64,000 nt of DNA from Pseudomonadota bacterium. Lineage in GTDB: Bacteria; Desulfobacterota; Binatia; Binatales; Binataceae. A program made the translations under genes and the position numbers. Shown here in pieces: positions 54,676 to 63,554 of the stretch (positions are counted from its first letter, which is position 1; every line of letters starts with the position of its first letter). The notes under the pieces are model-generated. The model did not search any database. It was not told the DNA's origin and was given only the letters and a program-made list of their open reading frames with translations. Where the stretch lies: NCBI GenBank assembly GCA_021323945.1, contig JAJPKA010000008.1, positions 32,831 to 96,830 on the forward strand, given 5' to 3'.

Positions 54676-56367
54676 ATGGCCAAAGCGGATGGCGGCGAGT
54701 TGGTCGCGCGAATTATGCGCGAAAATCGCACTCGCTATTGTTTCGCAATCAACGGTGGACATCTGTTCCCGATTCTCGCTCAACTGCGAAATCACGAAAT
54801 CAAACTCATTCACATGCGCCATGAACAGGCGACAGCCTATGCGGCCGACGGGTACGCGCGGATGACTGGCGAAGTTGGCGTCTGCATGGTTACCGCCGGC
54901 TGTGGTCTGACCAATGCGGTAACCGGCCTTTGCCTGGCAGCAATGACCAACAGTGCTGTGGTATGTGTCTCCGGCCAGCATCCGAATACGGAAGACCATC
55001 AAGGCTCGTTCCAGGAAGCTTATGGCTCTGATGTGGTGCGCAGTTTTGCAAAGTACACCAAACGTGTGACCGATTGGAGCACCATTGAATTCGATATGCG
55101 GTTGGCGTTCCGCGAAGCGTTAACCCCACCGCAGGGTGTGGCGCTGGTCGAAATTCCACAGAACATTTTGTATGCCTCTGGGGATGACACCAAGCAACGG
55201 CGTGGCGGCATGCGCTTTACCATCGACGACACCCGCTCAGCGGGTGACCCTGCGAAGATCGATCGCGCTCTCGAACTCTTGCACGCAGCCGACCGTCCGC
55301 TGATCGCGGGGGGTGACGGGCTGTTTTGGTCCCAGGCAGCTCCGGAATTGAAGGAATTTGTCGAGCTCACCAACATTCCGGTTTACGCGCGTCGGGCTGG
55401 CCAAGGCTCTGTCTCGGAGGAGCACCCGCTGGCGATTCGCGGAGCTTTTAAAAAACCATTTACTGGTCGCGCCGACGTAGTGCTGACACTCGGCTTTCGC
55501 TTCTGGAGTGGCGAGCACTTCGGTCGCCCTCCCACATGGAACGATAAAGCCAAATACATTCAGGTCGATCCAACGCCCGACCGTATCGGATGGCAGGTGC
55601 CAGCGGAGGTACCGGTGGTGGGGGACCCGAAGCTCGTCTTGCGGCAAATGATCAACCGCATTCGAGAGCTGAAACTCGATTTTTCGAAAAACCGCTCATC
55701 GACTTGGATTAAGGAGTTGGCTGAGGTTCGAGCGAATTTTGAACGGCAGGTCAGTGAAAACGCCAAAAAGTTCGCGAGTAACCGCCCGATCCATCCCTCT
55801 CGCCTGACCCGTGACCTAATTTCGGTGCTTGACAGGAATGCCACGGTCGTCATCGACAGCTTCACTCTCTCGGGCTGGATGTCTCAGAATTTCGTCTGCC
55901 GTTTTCCAGGCCAGGTCATCGACGCCGGTCCCCTGGCGCCCGTCGGTCACGGTTTCGGCATGGGGATAGGCGTCCAGCTGGCTCGTCCGGGAGCGCAGGT
56001 CGTGCTGATTATGGGTGACGGCGGGCTCGGTATCGGGGGCTTCGATATGGAAACCGCGGCACGCTACAAACTGCCAGTTATCTGTGTCTTGTGGAATAAC
56101 AGCTCGTGGGGTCCGAGTTTCGAGTCGATGCCGCTCTTAAAGGATCGCACGGATCCCTTCAATATGCTTCAGGATATCCGTTACGACAAGATGTTCGCCG
56201 AGATGGGTTGTCACGGCGAGCATGTCCAAAACCCGGACGACATAATCCCGGCGCTCGAACGAGCATTCAAATCCGGTAAACCAGCTCTCATCAACGTCAT
56301 CGGCGATAAGAGCGTCGGGCACCCCACTCTCGGAGGAAACTTATTAGGCTCCACCGGTCAAAGCTGA
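54676..56367 (+). CDS. Thiamine diphosphate enzyme (acetolactate synthase/oxalyl-CoA decarboxylase-like)
   Basis: 563-residue ThDP enzyme. The ATG at 54676 has AAGGAGG upstream; the longer frame from 54511 is rejected. The PYR domain has the activating glutamate in MRHEQATAYAADGYARMTGE. A central NAD/FAD-like domain (DRPLIAGGDGLFWSQAAPEL) follows, and the PP domain has GDGGLGIGGFDMETAARYKL ending in WNN. The family includes acetolactate synthases, oxalyl-CoA decarboxylases and 2-hydroxyacyl-CoA lyases; the sequence does not decide between them. Confidence 0.9.
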   Translation: MAKADGGELVARIMRENRTRYCFAINGGHLFPILAQLRNHEIKLIHMRHEQATAYAADGYARMTGEVGVCMVTAGCGLTNAVTGLCLAAMTNSAVVCVSGQHPNTEDHQGSFQEAYGSDVVRSFAKYTKRVTDWSTIEFDMRLAFREALTPPQGVALVEIPQNILYASGDDTKQRRGGMRFTIDDTRSAGDPAKIDRALELLHAADRPLIAGGDGLFWSQAAPELKEFVELTNIPVYARRAGQGSVSEEHPLAIRGAFKKPFTGRADVVLTLGFRFWSGEHFGRPPTWNDKAKYIQVDPTPDRIGWQVPAEVPVVGDPKLVLRQMINRIRELKLDFSKNRSSTWIKELAEVRANFERQVSENAKKFASNRPIHPSRLTRDLISVLDRNATVVIDSFTLSGWMSQNFVCRFPGQVIDAGPLAPVGHGFGMGIGVQLARPGAQVVLIMGDGGLGIGGFDMETAARYKLPVICVLWNNSSWGPSFESMPLLKDRTDPFNMLQDIRYDKMFAEMGCHGEHVQNPDDIIPALERAFKSGKPALINVIGDKSVGHPTLGGNLLGSTGQS

Positions 56368-56421
56368 GCGGTTGATCCGAGTGAGCCGCCTGACTGTAGC
56401 GACTAGTCGTTTTGCTGGGGC

Positions 56422-56961
56422 ATGTCGCTCCACATCGACCGCAGCCCCAAGGGGTTGAGCGTCTGGCGCGGGCGAAAGCCTTCGGGGAGATTCGCCCGCG
56501 CCCTCGTGTACATTCTTGCGGGTTCCACCGCGATTGGGGTGTTCGCCTGCCGGCACGTGCAAACAATGCCGCCGTGCCCGCCGGGAGCGAAGCTGATGGG
56601 CGCCCCCCCACCGAAAGGTCTTGAAGTTTGGTGCGAGCGGATCGTGGATGGCAAGCGCGTTAAGGACGGGTTTTTCGTCGCCTACGGCGTTAGCGGTGAC
56701 AGAATGATTCAAGGGAGCTACCGCAATGGCATCCAGGACGGCGAATGGAAGCTCTGGTATGAGAACGGCTCGCTGGCCTCAGTCGACCATTACAGCAACG
56801 GCTTGCAAAACGGCCTGCACACCAGTTGGTACGCCAATGGTCAAAAGGCGCTGGAGGGCGAGTATCGAGACGGCAAGCGCGAGGGAGTTTGGATCCAATG
56901 GGATCCCAGCGGGCTCGTCAGCCACAAGATGGTATACCGAGCGGGTAAGCTACAGAAGTAG
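56422..56961 (+). CDS. MORN-like repeat protein with N-terminal membrane segment
   Basis: 179-residue protein. A hydrophobic segment with a cysteine (ALVYILAGSTAIGVFACRHV) near residue 40 may be a membrane anchor or lipoprotein signal. From about residue 85, repeats of the YwqK/MORN variant type appear: GSYRNGIQDGEWKLWYENGS, YSNGLQNGLHTSWYANGQ and GEYRDGKREGVWIQWDPSG. Such repeats occur in antitoxin-like and cell-envelope proteins; the partner is unknown. No toxin gene adjoins it. Confidence 0.85.
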   Translation: MSLHIDRSPKGLSVWRGRKPSGRFARALVYILAGSTAIGVFACRHVQTMPPCPPGAKLMGAPPPKGLEVWCERIVDGKRVKDGFFVAYGVSGDRMIQGSYRNGIQDGEWKLWYENGSLASVDHYSNGLQNGLHTSWYANGQKALEGEYRDGKREGVWIQWDPSGLVSHKMVYRAGKLQK

Positions 56962-57327
56962 TGCCCAGGTAGCAGTTGGTTCCTTGCACAATGATGCTCA
57001 CCCGACGCCTGGGTTCAACGTCTGAATGACGTCGGGTCGCGACGCATTCGGAGCACCCGCTCCTAGTGGCGTACGTCTCTCGAAATCGGCCGGAAATTAA
57101 TGGCTCTCATTACTTGCCAGAACATCGGTAGGCGCCGGCAATTGCAATGATCGACCCACCGGCTCTTTCAGAACCAATAGTGTGACGTGCCTCATCTGGC
57201 AGGTGCCCCCTTCGTGTTGTTCGGCGACCAAATAGTGTGTTTGGTGCTTCCACCAATTGAACCTGTGACTGATGCCACGCAAACAATTTTTCGTTGAACA
57301 CGGGAAACAGGAGAGAAAGGTTCTGCG
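56962..57327. other. Intergenic region
   Basis: About 365 bases without a gene. Two mutually exclusive pairings are possible (ACCCGACG 57000-57007 with CGTCGGGT 57030-57037, or an inner ACGTC/GACGT hairpin) just after the upstream gene. No T-run follows. Confidence 0.35.
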
Positions 57328-58176
57328 ATGGGTCAGAATGTGAACGGCAAAGAGGTCGCTGTCGTCATTGGTGCTACATCCAAGTGGCAATCGAACGGTC
57401 GTAATACATTACTGGCGCACGGCCATCCAATCGACGATAGCACTTTTCCCGTTGGGGTTCGCTGGGGGGTGGGAGGAGCAATTGCCCAGAAATTTGCCCA
57501 AGAGGGTTTCTTCGTCGTGTTGACGACTCGCAACGAAGCGAATGCATCTCCCCTCGCCGAGGCGATTCGGCAGCAGCGCGGCGAATGTATGATCGTCGAG
57601 CTCGATCTCGTCTCCCAGGATTCCATCGCCAACGCGTTTTCGACCATTCGCCGCGAGGCGGGTGATCCGGACGTGTTGATCTACAACGCCGGGTATATGG
57701 AAGGCCGCGAACTTCCGCCAGACAAGGAATTATTGGAATATGTACCTCTGGAAATATTTGACCTCGCGCAGCACATCTCCAGTCGAGGACCTTTCTTGGT
57801 CGCGAAAGAGGTTTTACCCGCGATGCGGAGAAAGGGCCACGGATCGTTCTTCTTCAGCAACAATGCGAGCTCGCTGCGCGGGCGCAAACGGCTCACCGGA
57901 CAGTCACTCTATTATCCGCGGGTCATGATGCGCACGCTGGCTCAGGTGCTCACCGAAGAATATTCGGAGCATGGTGTCCACGTTGCCAATGTGATTATCG
58001 ATGGTCTGATCGACTCACCTGGGACAAGGGCCTTGCCGATCGCGCAAAAACGGCCCGAGATTGTGATGAACCCGGTAAAAATCGCGGAAGCTTTCTATTA
58101 TCTGCACACCCAGGACCGCTCGTGTTGGACGCATGAGCTTCAGCTGACACCTTTCACCACGAAGCCGAGCTACTAA
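57328..58176 (+). CDS. Atypical SDR-like protein
   Basis: 282-residue protein on the SDR fold with two departures. The glycine-rich loop is split: VAVVIGATS is followed by about 25 extra residues before VRWGVGGAIAQKFAQEG. The active-site region reads SNNASSLRGRKRLTGQSLYY then PRVMMRTLAQ, with no lysine four positions after the tyrosine. D-x-L-I-Y-N-A-G is retained. AGGAGAG lies before the ATG. Catalysis in the usual way seems unlikely. It sits between the ThDP enzyme and amidohydrolase genes. Confidence 0.8.
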   Translation: MGQNVNGKEVAVVIGATSKWQSNGRNTLLAHGHPIDDSTFPVGVRWGVGGAIAQKFAQEGFFVVLTTRNEANASPLAEAIRQQRGECMIVELDLVSQDSIANAFSTIRREAGDPDVLIYNAGYMEGRELPPDKELLEYVPLEIFDLAQHISSRGPFLVAKEVLPAMRRKGHGSFFFSNNASSLRGRKRLTGQSLYYPRVMMRTLAQVLTEEYSEHGVHVANVIIDGLIDSPGTRALPIAQKRPEIVMNPVKIAEAFYYLHTQDRSCWTHELQLTPFTTKPSY

Positions 58177-58258
58177 TGCTCTGTCGATAGTCGGGATCGC
58201 AAGTGCCGATCGGCCACTCACTAGCACGCTTCATGACCCTTGGAAACTCGCTGTGAGC

Positions 58259-59485
58259 TCACATCAGTCTATAGGCACGCGCGACGTTTTCTCCAAGCAC
58301 GCCCCGGCGCGCAGTCGGGGTCATACCTTCAACCATTCCACGCAACTCGGTGAGATAATCCCCCGGGTGGTCCGGATGAGGGTAATCACTTGCCCAGAAG
58401 AACCGATCCTCGCCGACCAAACGCGTCATTGCGGCAATGGAGCGTTCATCCGGATCGGCGGAGATGTAGCACTGACGCCGGAAATAAAACGACGGCCGTT
58501 CTTTGAGCTGAACAGTGCCCCCGAGCTGCGTGCGTCGATAGATTGCATCGCCCCGGTCCAACCAGTAACCGATCCATCCTGCCCCTGATTCGAGCACAAC
58601 CGCCCGCAGGCGCGGGAAACGGTCGAAAACCCCGTACTGGAACAATGTAGCGAATGCGTGTCCGACGCCTTGGGCCGCAAACAGATCGAAATACCAATCG
58701 GCCCACGACATGCCGTCAAACCTCTGGTGAACGCTCCAGGCCGGCGGTTCGAGGCCAGGATGAATGGCCACGGGAACATCCAGCTCCTGCGCGGCGGCGA
58801 AGAAAACGTCGTGATCGGGATGGCCGTGGGGTTTGCGAGTAAGAGTAAACGGGGCGACAAACGCACCTTTGCAGCCGGCCTTCACGGCTCGAGTCAATTC
58901 GCGCGCTGCCTCTTGTGGGTCAGCGAGTGAAACATGGGCAATCGGCACGAGTCTGCCGTTTGAATCGCCGCAGAAATCCACGATCCATCGGTTGTAGGCG
59001 CGGCAGTGGGCCGCGGCCAGTTCCGCATCAAACATTTCTGCTTCCCAAAGCAATCCCAGGGTCGGATAAATCACTGCTTTGGCAATGCCTTCTCGGTCGA
59101 GAATCTCCAGCCGCTCTTTAAGGTCCATCGCTCCGGGTGCGCAGCCCGAAAGATACGTATCCTCTGGGCGCCCAGTGCTCAGGCTGTCGAAAATCGCGTG
59201 CCTCTGTTCGGCATTCCGTTTCAGAATATCGCGACGGCTCGCATTGAACGCTTCTACTTGATCACCCATCTCGCGCAGCTTTTTCATTCCTCCCAACGAT
59301 GCAAGCAGCGCGGAGCTGGTAAGCTGTGCTCGCCGCCTGTCAATTTCCAGAAATTCGAAACCGTCGTCGCCGACCCGGATGCGCACGGCGCGTTCCCGAT
59401 ACTTGGGTTCGAGGTACCTTTCCCAAAGGTCCGGTGGCTCGAGAATGTGCCCGTCTGCGTCAATTAGTAGTTCTTCGAACGGCAT
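58259..59485 (-). CDS. Amidohydrolase family protein (ACMSD-like), second paralogue
   Basis: 408-residue paralogue of the amidohydrolase at 40293-41495. Shared blocks include DADGHILEPPDLWERYLEPK near the start and FWASDYPHPDHPGDY near the end, and they differ mainly in the 70-120 region. The ATG at 59485 follows AGGAGG by about ten bases; the frame to 59509 is rejected. The gene stands alone on the minus strand. TIM-barrel metal hydrolase or decarboxylase; substrate unknown. Confidence 0.9.
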   Translation of the reverse strand: MPFEELLIDADGHILEPPDLWERYLEPKYRERAVRIRVGDDGFEFLEIDRRRAQLTSSALLASLGGMKKLREMGDQVEAFNASRRDILKRNAEQRHAIFDSLSTGRPEDTYLSGCAPGAMDLKERLEILDREGIAKAVIYPTLGLLWEAEMFDAELAAAHCRAYNRWIVDFCGDSNGRLVPIAHVSLADPQEAARELTRAVKAGCKGAFVAPFTLTRKPHGHPDHDVFFAAAQELDVPVAIHPGLEPPAWSVHQRFDGMSWADWYFDLFAAQGVGHAFATLFQYGVFDRFPRLRAVVLESGAGWIGYWLDRGDAIYRRTQLGGTVQLKERPSFYFRRQCYISADPDERSIAAMTRLVGEDRFFWASDYPHPDHPGDYLTELRGMVEGMTPTARRGVLGENVARAYRLM

Positions 59486-60120
59486 CTTTTTTCGACCTCC
59501 TGGCTCCATTTACTAATAACGCGAGTCGTACCAAATCGCCACGGCGGGAATTGGCTTTCGTCCCATAGTCACTAAGTGCAGTTAAGCAGTGCTTCGAAGT
59601 TTCATGAATCGGATGTGCAACATAATTCTTTAACCTTTGACCTTAATCTTGTCCTCGAGCGTAACCTCGGAAGAGCGCTACCCGGCACGGCCGTGTCATA
59701 CCAGTCATTGGCATTCTTAACGCAGATCGACGCGCGACAGTCACGCTGGTGTGACTCGGCTTTCGCTTCTTTGATAACTTTCTTTCATGGATTGCTTGGT
59801 GTCGGCTAGGTCGGTTGGCGCATCTTTGGCGTGACCACTTCACACGTGATTTCCAGATCCGCAAATTTGTGCAAACAACCACGCGTCCGTACGGTCTCGC
59901 GACGAGCCAGGGAGGACTGTGATGGTCGGATTGGCTCGACCAGCGCCTTGTGGCACAGACAGTTGCAAAAACAACAATAGAATTGGTTTGTTTCGTCGGA
60001 GCACGGTCCCAAAAAGAACGCTATGCCGACCCAGCATTCGTCTGCGACAGGCAGTGAACTTTCAATTCATGGATTATAAGTCTAAAGGTTTCACGCAAAA
60101 TTAATGTGACGAGAAAAGCG
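59486..60120. other. Divergent intergenic region
   Basis: About 630 bases between the amidohydrolase and the acyl-CoA dehydrogenase. It must contain both promoters, but none is obvious. A 60-codon frame at 59922-60104 has an excellent ribosome-binding site (AGGGAGG, six bases before the ATG) and ends just before the acyl-CoA dehydrogenase, yet its product has no recognisable features. Confidence 0.35.
59922..60104 (+). CDS. Possible 60-residue leader or small protein
   Basis: ATG at 59922 preceded by AGGGAGG (59909-59915) with six bases of spacing. The 60-residue product is basic, contains three cysteines and ends QFMDYKSKGFTQN. Its stop is one base before a GTG that opens the acyl-CoA dehydrogenase frame (60106), so it could couple translation. 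Composition is not distinctive and it may be spurious. Confidence 0.25.
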   Translation: MVGLARPAPCGTDSCKNNNRIGLFRRSTVPKRTLCRPSIRLRQAVNFQFMDYKSKGFTQN

Positions 60121-61335
60121 ATGGAAACAAGTCGTGCTGAGCGACAGCGCAGATTCATTGAAATGGCTGCCAATCACGCCGAGGACTTCAAGGCGCGCGT
60201 AGCCCAGCATGATCGCGAGAGCAGCTTTCCGTTCGAGAATGTGAAGAGCATGAAGGCCTCCGGCTACACCGCGATCATGGTGCCTGAAGAGCTCGGTGGG
60301 GGAGGGGGTGATATCCTCGACTTGGTACTTGCTCAGGAACGCCTGGCCCGCGGAGATCTGCCCACCGCCATCTCGATCAATATGCATCACTTCGGCGTCG
60401 GATGGTTGGCTGACTTGTGGCGTTCAAGCGAGTGCAAAGATGGTACTGTGCGGTCGCTTCTCAAGTCGGTGGTCGATCGCAGAATCATCATAGGTGGCGG
60501 TGTGAGTGATCCCACAATGCACAGTGCGATCGGATTCGGTGGTTTGAGTGACACCACCAGGCGCGCCGAAAGGGTTGAGGGCGGCTACATAGTCAATGGA
60601 CTGGGTAAGTTCAGCACACTTTGCGCTTGCGCGGATCTTTTGTTCGAGACTGCTCACTATGATGACCCCACAAGAGGCCCCTTGATTATTGGTTTTTACC
60701 TGCCCAGAGATACTCCGGGTATAAAAATTCAAAACAATTGGGATAGCTTGAGCATCAGGGCGTCCGCCAGCCACGACATTATATGGGACAATGTGTTCGT
60801 CCCCGAGGAGAACGCTCGTCCGCGTCCAGCGCGGACGTGGGACACCACGCTCAAAATTTTCTCCAGTTGGGTCCCGTCAATGAACGCTTGCTACCTTGGT
60901 CTGGCTCAGGCAGCGCGCGATTGGGCGATAGATTGGGCTCGCGAACGGGTGCAGGCTCCCTTTGATCGCCCAATGAGCCATTATCCCGGCAATCAATTCC
61001 TTGCGGCAAAAATGGAGATCGGACTGCGTTCCGCCCGGGCGGTTCTGTTGCACACCGCCAACTTACTCAGTGAATTGCCGCTGCGGATCGATCCGCCGAT
61101 GATGGATATAATCACCTGCCATCAGTTTGTGATGGAGAGTGCGGTCACCATCGTGGATCAGGCGATGCGCTTGGTCGGCGGGGCGGGGCTTTCCCGCTCT
61201 GCTCCGCTCGAACAAATGTATCGCGACGTGCGCGCCGCGATAATTCATCAACCGTTTGCCGGGTACGAGGGCCTGGGATGGTTGGGAAAGCTGGCCTTTG
61301 ACATTCCGCCTGATATGATGCCGCGCTGGATCTAA
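60121..61335 (+). CDS. Acyl-CoA dehydrogenase family protein
   Basis: FAD-dependent enzyme, 404 residues from the ATG at 60121 (a GTG at 60106 is an alternative). Domain order is standard: N-terminal helices, PEELGGGGGDILDLVLAQER, a beta-domain with GGYIVNGLGKFSTLCACADL, and C-terminal helices with VDQAMRLVGGAGLSRSAPLE and MYRDVRAAIIHQPFAGYEGL. The catalytic base is not certain. It is the first gene of a plus-strand set with a quinone reductase-like MDR and a MaoC-like protein, which suggests CoA-thioester catabolism. Confidence 0.92.
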   Translation: METSRAERQRRFIEMAANHAEDFKARVAQHDRESSFPFENVKSMKASGYTAIMVPEELGGGGGDILDLVLAQERLARGDLPTAISINMHHFGVGWLADLWRSSECKDGTVRSLLKSVVDRRIIIGGGVSDPTMHSAIGFGGLSDTTRRAERVEGGYIVNGLGKFSTLCACADLLFETAHYDDPTRGPLIIGFYLPRDTPGIKIQNNWDSLSIRASASHDIIWDNVFVPEENARPRPARTWDTTLKIFSSWVPSMNACYLGLAQAARDWAIDWARERVQAPFDRPMSHYPGNQFLAAKMEIGLRSARAVLLHTANLLSELPLRIDPPMMDIITCHQFVMESAVTIVDQAMRLVGGAGLSRSAPLEQMYRDVRAAIIHQPFAGYEGLGWLGKLAFDIPPDMMPRWI

Positions 61336-61500
61336 GATTCGCGGAGATTCGGCAGTCAACGTTCTCGGCAAGTGAAGGAGCGAAGCTGGAACACGCTAAA
61401 GGAGGAGTCAATAGACACGCCTTTTGGTTTCGTTGCTGCCTGGTCTAAAGTGGGCTCCAAGTGAGTTTCAGCAAACGGCAGATTTCCGGGAGGGCCGCTT

Positions 61501-62466
61501 ATGAGGGCCATGCGCGCGCATCAATTCGGGGGACCCGAGCAATTGAGGCTGGAAGACGCTCCAGAGCCACAACTAGAAGCAGGCCAGGTCATGATTCGGG
61601 TTCGTGCCGCGGGTATCAATCCCGCCGATCTGGTCCGGTTGTCTGGGCGGCTGGGTACGCCGCCGCTCCCTTACATTCCAGGTACGGATGTCGCCGGCGA
61701 GATCGAAAGGTTGGGCGCTGGAGTTCGTGGTCTGGAAAAGGGACAGCGCATCTTCGGGCGTGCGGTCACCGGCGGTTACGCGGAGTTGGCTTGTCTCCCC
61801 GCTGAAGAAGCTATCCCGTTGCCGGACAATCTCTCGTTCGAAGAAGGTGCCGCGATCCCGATTCCCTTCTATACCGCGTATCACGCTCTGCATAACAAGG
61901 CGAAGGTTAGTTCGGGTGAGACTGTATTGGTTTCGGCCGGAGCTGGCGGCGTTGGCGTGGCTGCAATACAGCTTGCGCGTATTGCGGGCGCGCGAGTCAT
62001 GACGACGGTTGGCTCACACGAGAAGGCGGAACGTGTCGCCGAGTTAGGGGCTCATCTTGTCGTGAACTATAAAGTGCAGGATTTCGTGCGCGAAGCTCAA
62101 AACTTCACGGACAATAAGGGCCTTGATGTCATTATCGAGAATGTCGCCGCAGATAACCTGGCTAAGGATTTTCTGGCGATCGGAGCGGCCGGCCGAATTG
62201 TCGTGGTTGGAACGGGTACGGGCAAAGCCGCGGAAGCTGCTTTTCCGGTGTTTCCTGCACTGATGAAGGATGTGACAATCTTGGGTATGAGTCTGATCAA
62301 CGCTGGTTCTGCGATTCCTGAAATGGCTCGAATCCTCTCGGGCTTCTTCAGTGAGGGTAAAATCAAGGCAGTTGTCAGTAAGTCCTACCAGCTCATGCAG
62401 GCGCCAGCGGCATTAGAGGATTTATTGGCAGGAAGAGTCATCGGCAAGCTTGTTTTGACGCCCTAG
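61501..62466 (+). CDS. Quinone oxidoreductase-like MDR protein
   Basis: 321-residue medium-chain dehydrogenase/reductase without the zinc ligands of alcohol dehydrogenases. It has the family opening MRAHQFGGPEQLRLEDAPEP and the PGTDVAGEIERLGAGVRGLE block. The NADPH-binding VLVSAGAGGVGVAAIQLARI and the NKGLDVIIENVAADNLAKDF region follow. GGAGGG is just before the ATG. Likely reduces an enone, quinone or enoyl thioester within the neighbouring catabolic set. Confidence 0.92.
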   Translation: MRAMRAHQFGGPEQLRLEDAPEPQLEAGQVMIRVRAAGINPADLVRLSGRLGTPPLPYIPGTDVAGEIERLGAGVRGLEKGQRIFGRAVTGGYAELACLPAEEAIPLPDNLSFEEGAAIPIPFYTAYHALHNKAKVSSGETVLVSAGAGGVGVAAIQLARIAGARVMTTVGSHEKAERVAELGAHLVVNYKVQDFVREAQNFTDNKGLDVIIENVAADNLAKDFLAIGAAGRIVVVGTGTGKAAEAAFPVFPALMKDVTILGMSLINAGSAIPEMARILSGFFSEGKIKAVVSKSYQLMQAPAALEDLLAGRVIGKLVLTP

Positions 62467-62481
62467 GATTAAAGTACGTCA

Positions 62482-63471
62482 ATGCGCAACCTGATCGTGG
62501 ATGGACCGTACTTCGACGATCTCGAAGTTGGCCAGACCGTTCTTGACGCTCCGGGGCAAACGCTCACCGACGGACTCGCGGCCCTACATACGGCGATAGT
62601 TGGTGATCGGTTGCGTCTGGCGCTGGACGCAGAGCTTAGTCGTCGTGTAACCGGAGGGCGGATGGCGCCTCCGGCATTGGTCTGGAACGTAGCGATTGGT
62701 CAATCCACAGTGTTCACTCGGCGAGCAATCGCGAACCTTTTTTACCGTGGATTTGTTTTTCGCCGCTTCCCCAATATCGGCGATACTATCTATACCGTAA
62801 CTGAAGTCGTCGCCCTTCGTCAGAACCGTGTGCGCCAGGGCCGCGCGCCTACCGGCTTGGTTGTGTTGCGGATCCGCACTCGTAACCAGCATGATGAGGA
62901 AGTTTTGGATTTTTACCGTTGCGCGATGCTGCCAATGCGCGCTCCCGGGTTGACGTCCCACCAAGCTGACCTCGCCCAGATCCCGTCAGAACTGAACACC
63001 GCCAGAATGACCGAGGCCTTTGCCGAGTGGCGACTCGACCATTTCCGTCAGGCAGTTCCGGGTCCGCATTTCGCAGATATGGTTCCGGGTACGACTTGGG
63101 AAGTGGTGGCCGGTGATGTGGTCTCGTCAGCTCCTGAGCTCGCTCGGCTAATATTGAACCTAGCGATGGTGCATCATGATGCTAAAGCGGCCGGTGGCCA
63201 CCGTCTGGTATATGGAGGTCACACAATAGGGATAGCTGCGGGGCAGGTCGTCAGGGCTTTGCCGAATCTAGTCACGATCGTAGCGTGGCACAGCTGCGAC
63301 CATCTGGCGCCTGTTCGCGAAGGTGATACATTGCATAGTTCAATTGAACTAGAGCGGACCGAGGCGCTCGCGAGCGGCGGTCTGGTGCATCTTCGTGCGC
63401 GCGTGCGCGCAGATCGCGAAAGCGGTTCAGAAGAAGTGCTTGATTGGCGTTTTGTCGCACTGATGGCTTGA
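62482..63471 (+). CDS. MaoC-like double hot-dog protein
   Basis: 329-residue protein with two hot-dog domains. The first begins YFDDLEVGQTVLDAPGQTLT, and the second HFADMVPGTTWEVVAGDVVS, with VYGGHTIGIAAGQVVRALPN resembling the hydratase-2 motif. Members hydrate 2-enoyl-CoA or mesaconyl-type thioesters. It starts 15 bases after the previous stop, so it is very probably cotranscribed with the MDR and acyl-CoA dehydrogenase genes. The terminator at 63496-63531 follows. Confidence 0.88.
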   Translation: MRNLIVDGPYFDDLEVGQTVLDAPGQTLTDGLAALHTAIVGDRLRLALDAELSRRVTGGRMAPPALVWNVAIGQSTVFTRRAIANLFYRGFVFRRFPNIGDTIYTVTEVVALRQNRVRQGRAPTGLVVLRIRTRNQHDEEVLDFYRCAMLPMRAPGLTSHQADLAQIPSELNTARMTEAFAEWRLDHFRQAVPGPHFADMVPGTTWEVVAGDVVSSAPELARLILNLAMVHHDAKAAGGHRLVYGGHTIGIAAGQVVRALPNLVTIVAWHSCDHLAPVREGDTLHSSIELERTEALASGGLVHLRARVRADRESGSEEVLDWRFVALMA

Positions 63472-63495
63472 CAGTGGAGAAATGCACACGGAAGT

Positions 63496-63531
63496 AAAAA
63501 GCCCCGAGAGCAATCAAGCCTCGGGGCTTTT
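63496..63531. terminator. Bidirectional intrinsic terminator
   Basis: AAAAGCCCCGAG and CTCGGGGCTTTT form a 12-bp stem around an 11-base loop. The A-run and T-run make it functional in both directions, serving the MaoC-like gene (plus) and the DUF1329 gene (minus). Confidence 0.92.
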
Positions 63532-63554
63532 CGATTATTGCGAGCCAGACTGGC

